Assembly (NCBI GenBank): GCA_944990035.1
Contig: CALYLX010000069.1
Coordinates: 1-64,000 of the forward strand
Reading direction: 5' to 3'
DNA: 64,000 bases
DNA from: Clitopilus passeckerianus
Lineage: Eukaryota; Basidiomycota; Agaricomycetes; Agaricales; Entolomataceae
Shown here: one piece after another, positions 55,771 through 64,000 of the stretch
How positions within the stretch are numbered: position 1 is the first letter of the stretch
Layout of the letters: each line of letters begins with the position of its first letter
Notes under the pieces: model-generated
What the model saw: only the letters and a program-made list of their open reading frames with translations
Databases searched by the model: none
Told to the model about the DNA's origin: nothing
Program-made: the position numbers and the translations under genes

Positions 55771-56039
55771 CGTCATGAACCTGGATATTGCCAGCCCGTT
55801 TAGTACTTCTATAGGTTCGCCTTCCCTTCACCACGAATTCTATTCATCTACTAATAATCCTCCCTATAGTGCACATGTCGTAAAACAGAAATTAACACAT
55901 AGCCTGCCTCTCCCTCGGAGATAGATGCTTGTCATTCCTTCTGCGTCATTGGCATCTCACCAAATATTATCAATCAGTCACACCTCCGTACCCTGGATGT
56001 ACCTTGGCACCCTCGCCCCAACACCCATCCCATCTCACG

Positions 56040-57116
56040 ATGACAACGTACTTCAGAGCGAAATGTCACTGTGGTCTGAACCACTTCAAGGTCGCTCTCG
56101 AAACCGCTCGACTCCCATATCCCACCGATCTATGTCACTGCGCCTCCTGCAGGCATGGTTCAGGACAGATGTGCATCAACGATGTATACATCATTGGAGT
56201 TCCTCTCCGAGCTGACACCCCCGATGGCGTCGACGAACCTGCTAACCTGGATGGCTTGATCAAGTATCAGAGCTCGGCCAGAGCGACGAGGTACTCGTGC
56301 AAGAAATGCTTCGCCAAGTTCTTCTTTGTTGCGCACGGGAAGCACTGGGGGTTGTTCACGGGATTATTGGAGGATGGTGCATGGGCCTTGGCCGGTGAGG
56401 GGAAGAAAGCGGTTGAGATTGTGGAGCATGTAAATGTGGAGGCGACATTGGATGGCGGGATGGCAGACGTTGTGAGAGGGATCAACGGGAGGCAGCTGTT
56501 GAGGCATCCAGGATTCGGCAATGCTAAGGAAGCGGAGGTTGGAGTTGGTTGGAAGGCGGAGGAACTGAAGACCAAGCATCATGGGGACCATTCGATCGAA
56601 GACGCATTACCCTTCTATTGCCTATGCAAAACCATCTCTTTCAAGCTCATCCGACCGACGACCATGGATGGCGAAGAGGACGAGAAGCTATTCCCGGGGA
56701 AACATCCCAACGATCCCATTCGATTTCACGCCTCGCACTGCTTCTGCACCAGTTGTCGACTCACATGCGGAAGCCACATATCAAGCTGGGCCTGCGTCGC
56801 CCCAAAATATATCATGGGCACCTCAACATCGCTACCCCTCGTCTTGGATGATGAATCGAAGCGCCCAAAAGGGCTGGTTCAGTACGAGTCTTCGCCTGAA
56901 GTGTACAGAGAGGGATGCGAGACATGTGGCGCTTCCGTGTTTTACTGGGCGAAGGCTTACCCAAGGGTGGATATCTGTGCCGGCTTACTGGACGAGCGTG
57001 TTGATGGTGCCAGGGCCGAGAGATGGTTGTGTTGGTCTAAGGCTGTTGGGTATCCAGAGGACGCAGTTGAGTCAGGACTAGTTTATACTTTGAAGGAAGG
57101 GCTCCAAGTTTCCTAG
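56040..57116 (+). CDS. Two-domain GFA/CENP-V-like zinc protein, copy 2
   Basis: A single exon of 358 residues from MTTYFRAKCHCGLNHFKVAL. The frame is open upstream to 55929, but the paralog supports the Met at 56040. It keeps all zinc-ligand clusters of copy 1: CHCG, 'LCHCASCRHGSGQMC', 'RYSCKKCFAKFFF', 'FYCLCKTISFKL', 'HASHCFCTSCRLTCGSHISS' and 'YREGCETCGASVFYWAK'. The C-termini align closely ('RAERWLCWSKAVGYPEDAVE'). It is separated from copy 1 by about 270 bases in the same orientation. The pair is flanked by two DUF6533 genes, suggesting that one DUF6533-GFA unit was duplicated. Confidence 0.86.
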   Translation: MTTYFRAKCHCGLNHFKVALETARLPYPTDLCHCASCRHGSGQMCINDVYIIGVPLRADTPDGVDEPANLDGLIKYQSSARATRYSCKKCFAKFFFVAHGKHWGLFTGLLEDGAWALAGEGKKAVEIVEHVNVEATLDGGMADVVRGINGRQLLRHPGFGNAKEAEVGVGWKAEELKTKHHGDHSIEDALPFYCLCKTISFKLIRPTTMDGEEDEKLFPGKHPNDPIRFHASHCFCTSCRLTCGSHISSWACVAPKYIMGTSTSLPLVLDDESKRPKGLVQYESSPEVYREGCETCGASVFYWAKAYPRVDICAGLLDERVDGARAERWLCWSKAVGYPEDAVESGLVYTLKEGLQVS

Positions 57117-58167
57117 ACGATTTTCGGATTAATTAACACGTTACGTTGAAATCGAGAAAATTCGACTAATACGGACTATCCCAAACTTACGCGAGCAAAT
57201 TCCAATTTCCGAAATTTTACCTCTGTATTTGTTATGCCTTCAAAGTTCAAATTGCATTGTCTTGTCAAGAAGTGGCGGAGGGTCGTCCTTTACTTCCGAG
57301 CCCCGACGCCGACTCCGATTCTTGCTCTCAGCCATCGTTCATTGCAAGTTACATGGCTCCTCTTTTGACGTTAGTTGAACTCCCAGAAGTCTTGACACGA
57401 ATAATACTTACTACTCAAGTATCAACCCTTCGGATACCGGCGATGCCCTAGAAATGAAAGGTACCATTCCGTTGCTCAGCGTGCCACCGTGATATTTTGG
57501 TGATATTTTGATTTTTGCTACATTACTGCTGTCCAAGCCGCATTGCATTCAAAACATGTTTTGATGGGCGCACAAAAACGCTGCCCTGTTGCACGCAGGC
57601 CTCCTCACGTAAGATTCCAATAAGGTTTGGACACAGCAAGATCATAGTAAACTTGCCTTTCAACGAATTGGTACCTATGAAGCCGAACAGGGTTGGACCC
57701 ATCTTCTACTAAGTTCTAGGCTTACAGTTGATCAAACACATGTCCATGCTGCGAGATCCGGCACCAATAATACCTTGCTTGAACTCGATTTTTGGAGGTA
57801 CCTTTGTCGTCAACAAGACCTTGGCTGCCCACTCAAACCCGATAGACTCCCTCAGTCCGGGCCGACGACATCCTGTAAATCTTTGAAGGGATTCAGATGC
57901 TTCCGTGCGTCTCTTTGGTCGAATTTCATTCCGTACTCTACGGGAGAAATGATCTGGCGCAGCGACACCATCACCACCTCGGAGGGTTTCATCGGGGAAC
58001 GCTCAGCCTAACCTGATATACCCTGCCCCGAGCACGATCATCCCAACAAGCCCACCCTGTATACCTTCTGACGATATATGGACAAGAATCACGATCCAAG
58101 GTCCTGTTAGCTTCCAACTCCTCTCTTACTGCCCTCAACAGGCCAAACGTCGCCCTCAATGGGCTTG
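57117..58167. other. Intergenic, nothing recognised
   Basis: AT-rich start after the GFA gene. Short frames of 60-80 codons without signal. Confidence 0.4.
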
Positions 58168-59904
58168 ATGTCCTCTGGGACAATCGCGACCCAGGTAATT
58201 TGCCCGTATACCCTCGATGGAACGATTGCTGACCCAGCCATTAGCTGCTCGACCATATCACGGTTCAGAGAACATTAGTGGCCAGTGCAACTGTTCTGGT
58301 GAGCTCATCGGTAGTGGGTTGGAAGCTCTTCGTCATCCGAGTCTATTGTGCGCAGGTATACGACATTCTCTGTACTCTCGACCAAGAGGTAAGCATGGAC
58401 ATTGTTCATTGTGTCCAATATGACCTGACTGTTGAACCACCCAGGTCAAGTACGTCTGGAGTCGCCCGAGGACTATCAGCTCCACCCTCTTCTTCCTAAA
58501 TCGCTACCTTCCCTTCGTTGACACTTTTCTCTCACTTGCATGTGGGTTCATATTCAAATTCCAAATTTTCGTTCCTGGTACTCACCACGCCACAGTGACG
58601 TTCAGCAACTCAATTTCTCCCGAGGTGCGCATCGGCGGTCATTTAAGAACGTGATCAGTATACTGACGGCATCCTTCCCCACAGAACTGTCAAAGATTGT
58701 TTTCCGTCGTTACTTGTACGTAATAGGACTCTCCGGTAACTTCCACTCCGGATGCTAATAGCAACGACGGCTGGCAAGGTTTTATTGTTGTCGGCACCCT
58801 GATCTCGGAAGGTGAGCAAGCATGATCAACGGTCTCCGGTGTCTCATGATGAACTGACCCTTCCACAATAGCTATTCTGATATTGCGGACCTGTGCTATC
58901 TGGGAACGACGTCGGTGTGTTGTGGCAATTCTTGTTACCCTTGCCCTGGTGAGTACTCGCTTTTCTGCCCATTTATTCCAGAAACTCAACGATATACTGG
59001 TTCAGGCACTATATGTTCCAGCGATCGCTGTTACCATTCTGGAGATCAGGTCACTCAAGTGTATGGAATGTTAATCTCCAAAGAGGATCACACGACTCAT
59101 TCCCCTCAAACCTAGTCGCACCCAATGACACCCAATTTTCGGGGTGCTATGTTGTCCATGCGAGCACAATCATTTTCGTAGCCTACGTTCTTTTAGTCAT
59201 AGCGGAAACTGGTGGGTAATTTGCGCACCGTCCTGGTTTTGTCCTGACGTCATTCTGCCGACAGTCATGGTCATTTTAACCTGCATTCAAGCATATCGCT
59301 ATAGTAAGTATTCCTCTGTATGTTCTAGTCTGCCTATTCATGATATCCTGTCAAGTGCGAGAACATGCAAGGTCGGGCTGGATTGCCAGCATGTACAGAA
59401 CGGGGGTTTTATTCTATTTCTACCTACTGGGTGGGTTATCTCTCACCGTCCTTGACTACTCCGAGATCAACTTGAGACCCTAGCTGTTTCGCTTGCCAAC
59501 ATTTTGGTTCCACTACTCGCACCAGTAAGCTTGATTTAGCGACCACGAGAAGACTATAGAACACTAAAGGGTTGAATTATCTAGCCAGCTTTTGCAAACT
59601 GGCTCGCCACGTGAGTTATGATATCCTATCGAGCGAGGCCAGATGCTCATTCTCATTCATTGCCAGACCTCAGCGTATCATACATTCTATTCTCTGCACC
59701 CGCGTTCTGCTCCTCATCTTCCGTCAATCCTCTGAGAACGCGCCCAACCGCCTTCCAAGCGAGGACCCACGATTCACGACTCTGCACTTTGGCAACACGT
59801 CTGTCGCTGATACTGATATTGAACTGTCGGTTTCAAATTCTAGCGGGACGCAGAGTTCAGAGGCTGGACCACCGCGCCTCGCACATCAATGCGAGCTTGG
59901 TTAG
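58168..59904 (+). CDS. DUF6533 seven-helix membrane protein, copy 5
   Basis: Exon 1 (58168-58194) MSSGTIATQ, exon 2 (58245-58298) LLDHITVQRTLVASATVL and exon 3 (58356-58388) VYDILCTLDQE. The next exon is 'VKYVWSRPRTISSTLFFLNR', then 'YLPFVDTFLSLAC'. Exon sizes and phases of the first three equal those of copy 4. Later pieces are 'AILILRTCAIWERRRCVVAI', 'LYVPAIAVTILEIRSLK', 'GVLFYFYLLG', 'LAVSLANILVPLLAP' and 'RIIHSILCTRVLLLIFRQSS', with a tail ending PRLAHQCELG at 59904. Between FYFYLLG and LAVSLANIL there is a frame change near 59480. Copy 4 has an intron at this place, but here the phases do not join cleanly with the obvious splice sites. A small frameshift is possible. Membrane protein, function unknown. 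Confidence 0.65.
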
Positions 59905-61525
59905 CCGGATTGGCCCTTGGCCAAGTTACCTCTTGTCAAACGAAGGAGACCGAGGAATCGTATGAGGCTGATGGGCTCGCCCGTGAGTAAGGAACTACTT
60001 GGCAGCCCTTGACGCTTCACTCAACGATTTCTCACCCTACAGCAGACCTACTGTGCACGATAATCGGCACATACCCCATGACGTATGAGATTAGAGCTAT
60101 CATCACAGCAAGCCGTAACTACTCGAGGTTGCCTAGCAGCGCTAAGTACTTGGCACACCTATGACCCCACCTTCAACCCGCATGATTTGATCTGGGAACG
60201 GTAGGTTTCCCATGCCAAAAATGTTAGATGGATTACTGATGTTACATCGTAGTGCGCGGGGGGATTGGATCCATCAATCCATTGAAGTCTACTGTGTTGC
60301 CTGGCTATGTGGAGAAAGAGCCGAACGAATAAATAGTGAAGCAAAAAGAAGGGTGACAGGAAGGAGGGAGAGGATGGCTTCAAGATTTGGCGTAGACTAT
60401 GATCTGAAGGTAATGGTCAGCTGAGCTCGCACGCTCGTACGAATTTGAGAAGCTCGCCTACGTCGGTCTGGGTTGGGCAGGAGGAGTTGGAGCAGGGTTG
60501 GGAATGGAAATAGTGTCCTGTCAATTATTCAAAGGATCAATCGAGGGATATCGAGGGGAATCACGCCCTTGACCGTCGTGATATGAGGATGCTATGGAAT
60601 AACGCAAAATCCATGGACAGAGGCGATATCAACGGCACGTTCAGAATCGACGGGAGGCCCTGCATCTGGCAAACGGCCGGTCATAACTTCATCGTCAGAA
60701 GAAGTGTGCTAAGGGCAGTCCGCCATATAGAGGAATGCCAGAATTCGTCCACGACAGTTGAGGCCTGAGGCTCTGGCAAGAGGCTATGACCTGAGCCAAA
60801 TATTCGGAAAGGTGTGTCGCTGAAGGCTTTGGGACGTCTCATCGCCATCATTCATTCTTAAATTCGAATCTCATAAAGGCGCTGATAGGCTGAGACCCGA
60901 ATTGTTTTCGAGGCACATACATATTGCAGCTAGAAGCCATTGTCCCCCTTCTGCCCTCACGACTTTTCGGGCTCACACTAGGATCATCCACAATGCTAGA
61001 AATTTGCCGGAACAATTGCGTATTCCTCATTTTGACGGACTCATACTACCTAATGTCAGCGATGCATGACTCTCTCTGATTTCGTGGCGAAAGGTGATGC
61101 AATGAGCCAGTATCGCCCAAGAATGCTTTGGAGGGCTGGTGGGCGGGCAAACTGTTCCATTTTGTTGAGGTGTAGTTGCCCACAAAATATCAGCTCAAAT
61201 TCGAAGCCAAGAGAGAATGGTGGGAGCTTCAGTTTCTCCGAAAGTTCTCAAATAGTTAGTTATAGGGTTTGGTAAAGATTCAGCTTGAGGATTTATCGGA
61301 GGACGGCGGGGCCGAGAACCTTCGGCGCAATCGCCAAAAATGGCGAACAAAGAAAGATGTGCATGTCACATCCCTTTGTGACAGACGTTACTTGGTCTTT
61401 TACTGACAACGACTTGCTTGCTTTGTGGTGTAGCCCACACGAAAGTGGTTGATATAAAAAAATGGCAAAGCCATCGTTGTCCTTGTCTTCACCTTTGGTA
61501 ATTTTACTCGGCATTCTGACTCGAC
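59905..61525. other. Long stretch without a recognised gene
   Basis: About 1.6 kb. Short frames up to 74 codons, none with family signal. I looked for small CaaX-ending frames on the plus strand and found none. Confidence 0.4.
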
Positions 61526-62700
61526 ATGAGCCTTCATAAAGACCCAACCTATCCAGTCCTTCCAGTGCTTGCCTTTCTAGGTTTTGACAGCAGCCTGGCT
61601 TCTACAAGCTTTGAATGTCGGAACTTGCGCGGTCATAATTTGGACGTCTTTATCGTGTCTAAAAACCCCGTGAACGCCATGTTATGGCAAGGAAATGTCA
61701 TCAATCATGCACCAATCTAGTGCGACATTTGTTCGTTCTTGATTTGAATCTGCCTTCCGCATTCCCTCACAAAGCTTCTACAGCTGAAAAAAATGATTGT
61801 AGGCATCGGGATTGGTGTACCAGCTTCGATTGCCTGCATTAGCCGCCAACTTTACAGCATCACCTCGGTTCAGGTCGTCAAAATAACCACCAGTGATGCA
61901 AGTCCTATTTCCAGCGGGTATTCGTACCATTGAAGAATATTAACCAACGACTGGATTCCAGAAGCGCAAGAGAGCTCTGATAGACGTGCCCATCATTATA
62001 GGGCTGCTTAATTTCGTCGTGGTTCTTCGTGCGTTCCATTGGAGGGACGCATTTGAGATCAAGGACTCACCCACCGGATTAGACACTGTCGTCCAAGGAC
62101 ACCGCTTCAACATAATTGAGGATGTTGGATGCTATCCTACGGTCTATAGCACTCTCATGTCCTAGTTCATTATATGGATGTGGCCACCTCTTCTTGGGCT
62201 TATATCATCGTCTACTCGAGCATGCCTCAATTTCTTCGCGCATCTGAATCGTGTGCTTATCTACGATTAGCCTTACCCTACAGTCATTCCTGATTCGACG
62301 AGCGCAATTTAGCTCCCTCATGTCGTCTAGCTATATAAGCCCTAGCCGATACTTTCGGTTGATGTTGCTTGCTTTGATCAACCTCGGGGCAACACACTCT
62401 ATAGTTATACCTCATGGGCTGACGTTCACTTCGAATTCTGGCGGATTCGACAAATCCCCGCTGTGTTATGGAAATCGGACCATCCGACTATAGTGACTAT
62501 TGCTCTTACTCAATGGTTCCCCATCGTATGGGCTGCGGTCTTCTTTGGCCTTTCCGGCTTCGCTTTGGAGGCAAGGAAAAACTACAAATGAGCCTATACT
62601 TGGATTCTCACAAAGCTTGGCGTCGAAAGGCACGGCTCGTTGCAAAAACCACCTGTCTCTCTCCCACTGTAAGTTTCTTCTCAACTTTCTCGAATTTCAA
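61526..62700 (+). pseudogene. STE3-like pheromone receptor, inactivated
   Basis: A remnant of a receptor of the 38511-39982 subfamily. Recognisable pieces in order: MSLHKDPTYPVLPVLAFLGF (61526), 'QALNVGTCAVIIWTSLSCL', 'NAMLWQGNVINHAPI' followed by TAG at 61718-61720 where receptors have WCDI (the next residues are CDI), and 'VGIGIGVPASIACISRQLYS'. Then come 'ITSVQVVKITTSDA', 'KRALIDVPIIIGLLNFVVVL', 'VQGHRFNIIEDVGCYPTVYS', a TAG at 62163, 'SRYFRLMLLALINLGATHSI', and 'TQWFPIVWAAVFFGLSGFAL' with 'EARKNYK' before a TGA. Several nonsense codons and frame changes rule out a working seven-helix receptor. The conserved loops leave no doubt about its origin. I see no pheromone gene beside it. Confidence 0.88.
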
Positions 62701-63759
62701 ATGCTAACATTCGTCTCTACCCATAGTTGGAAGGGTTCAAAGAGTCTTCGTTGAACGTCAGAAAGGCTGAGAAAGCACTCAACGCCTCCCTGTTCTCCTC
62801 AACCTGAACAGACGAAGATGTTACCGTCGGACAAAACAAACCCTTACCCCTGATCCCGGCCGGCGCGGTCGACAATTCCTCGCCCTTCAATCGATGTCAT
62901 CCTGAGGTTGGATCAAAGCAGTGAGAGCGGCAAAGCTATATGGTCACATTCAGAGATTGAGCGGAAATGATCCGGAATTCAACCCACTTTGCAGTCTACA
63001 ATACGTGGCAAAGATTCAGCCAAAGTATGGAATGAGTCATTTTGAAAACTTACAGAGCCAGAATAGGGCTGAACGTTAACACTTCAATCCACCTACCAAG
63101 CAACTATCCGTACCTCCGAGGTTACTACTTACATCACGGATGCCCAGGCTCCGTCGAATGCCTCAGCGTAGCGTTGAAGAGCTACGATCTCAGCAAATCC
63201 GCGTCACCGTTCACGAGCAGTCCTTCTCGACCTCCTTATAGCCTATGAATCGTGTCCGTTGGACTTGCATGCGGCTCATACCACCAAATTCGGCATAGTT
63301 TTTGGAATGTGGTGATTATCCACCGTGATTTACAGCAAGCCTTTGCTCTATCTCTGTTCGTTCGGTTTTGAGGGCTCTTTCCCCGCTACCCCACCTGCGT
63401 TATTTCTATTCCCAAAATTTCTCTTCTTCAAACACAATGATGTACCCAATAGGACTGTACCATACCGCCACTGACTCTCCAAGCTCCTTTCAGTGCCAAT
63501 CAATTGCATGTTACTTACGCTGACAAAACCTTCAGGGACCTTTATTTATATAAAACTCCACCCCGCCCAAGAAGGGGCATGTAGCGTCTCTTGATGCGGT
63601 TGGATGCATGCCGACCTTTGCCTTTGGGTCACGAATTCGAAGCAAACGACCAGCACAGCCGAACCAGCCGGCCTATCTCAGGTCAAGGCCCTATTTCGGG
63701 ATAAAAAGCCAAAGGGCTGAAAGTTAAACGGACCGCAACACGAGTCCCTCGCTGGCCTC
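62701..63759. other. Intergenic; possible decayed receptor tail and a TATA-like element
   Basis: The first ~120 bases may include the end of the receptor remnant (62701-62810). A 'ttatttatataaaactcc' element at about 63542-63559 lies about 205 bases before the next start codon and could be its TATA box. No other gene. Confidence 0.4.
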
Positions 63760-63976
63760 ATGATGACTTCCAACCTATCGTTACTGAAGATACCTTGCGC
63801 GATAGCCGTTGCTGCTGCTTGTCATATCAGTTGGACGGCTCCTGGTCAAATATATTCTGCAAAGCAGGATCGCGTGCCATTGAAGGACTGGGACAAACGA
63901 CTACTGAGAGGTTCGATCACATTCATGCCGTTCAACGGTCTTAACATAATAAAAGTGGGTTCATTCACCTTATGAT
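63760..63976 (+). CDS. Probable isoprenylcysteine O-methyltransferase (STE14-like), N-terminal exon only
   Basis: Open frame starting MMTSNLSLLKIPCAIAVAAA, then CHISWTAPGQIYSAKQDRVP and LKDWDKRLLRGSITFMPFNG. It has a TGA at 63973-63975, which is probably inside the first intron or just past the true exon end. In Agaricomycetes, ICMT-family proteins commonly begin with 'SLLKIP', a small hydrophobic helix and 'CH.S.T.P', followed by an RVP-type segment, as here. ICMT methylates the C-terminal farnesylcysteine of CaaX proteins in the ER membrane, including mating pheromones and Ras. The catalytic C-terminal part lies outside the window, so the call rests on the N-terminus alone. A location about 1 kb from a receptor remnant is suggestive but may be chance. 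Confidence 0.4.
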
Positions 63977-64000
63977 AGAGAGATTGACATCTAATATATC

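Noticed and set aside
1..63976. tRNA genes, rRNA, CRISPR arrays and transposon coding regions
   Set aside because: None recognised by reading; CRISPR is not expected in a eukaryotic nuclear genome. A tRNAscan and a repeat search would be decisive.

Overview
The window comes from a filamentous mushroom-forming basidiomycete (Agaricomycetes). Protein genes have many short introns (about 40-70 bases, GT...AG), genes are dense on both strands, and several families are typical of this group: STE3-like pheromone receptors, DUF6533 seven-helix proteins, UstYa-like DUF3328 proteins, and F-box and GFA expansions. I recognise no tRNA, rRNA, transposon open reading frame or CRISPR array.

Layout. (1) 1-6.0 kb: the 5' part of an SHPRH/IRC20-like SNF2 helicase gene on the minus strand, followed by a DUF6533 gene. 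This pair is repeated as a second, more eroded unit. (2) 6.5-8.8 kb: a seven-helix protein and a small His-rich membrane protein. (3) 10.1-20.0 kb: an accessory block of five UstYa-like genes, two proline-iminopeptidase-like hydrolases, a But2-C-like membrane protein and a possible small secreted precursor peptide. No NRPS, PKS or terpene synthase is present, so it looks like an orphan peptide-modifying (RiPP-like) cluster. (4) 20.1-34.0 kb: housekeeping genes: prefoldin subunit 3, MRD1, a double-telobox Myb protein, proteasome subunit RPN9, an F-box protein and a membrane coiled-coil protein. (5) 35.2-40.0 kb: two intact STE3-type pheromone receptor genes in tandem, the signature of a B (pheromone/receptor) mating-type or mating-type-like locus. 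A third, inactivated receptor lies at 61.5-62.7 kb, and a probable isoprenylcysteine methyltransferase gene starts at the right edge. (6) 40.6-62 kb: an SRA-domain protein with two AT-hooks, a DUF6533 gene, a tandem F-box triplication whose middle copy is broken, and two DUF6533 genes flanking a tandem pair of two-domain GFA proteins.

How the genes fit together. The receptors would sense farnesylated peptide pheromones. The methyltransferase family at the right edge performs the last step in maturing such pheromones, but no convincing pheromone precursor was found by eye. In the UstYa block, the oxidases, the peptidases and a secreted Kex-site peptide would together be consistent with a ribosomal-peptide pathway; this is inference. 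Exon coordinates were derived by reading GT/AG junctions and comparing paralogs within the window, not from transcripts.
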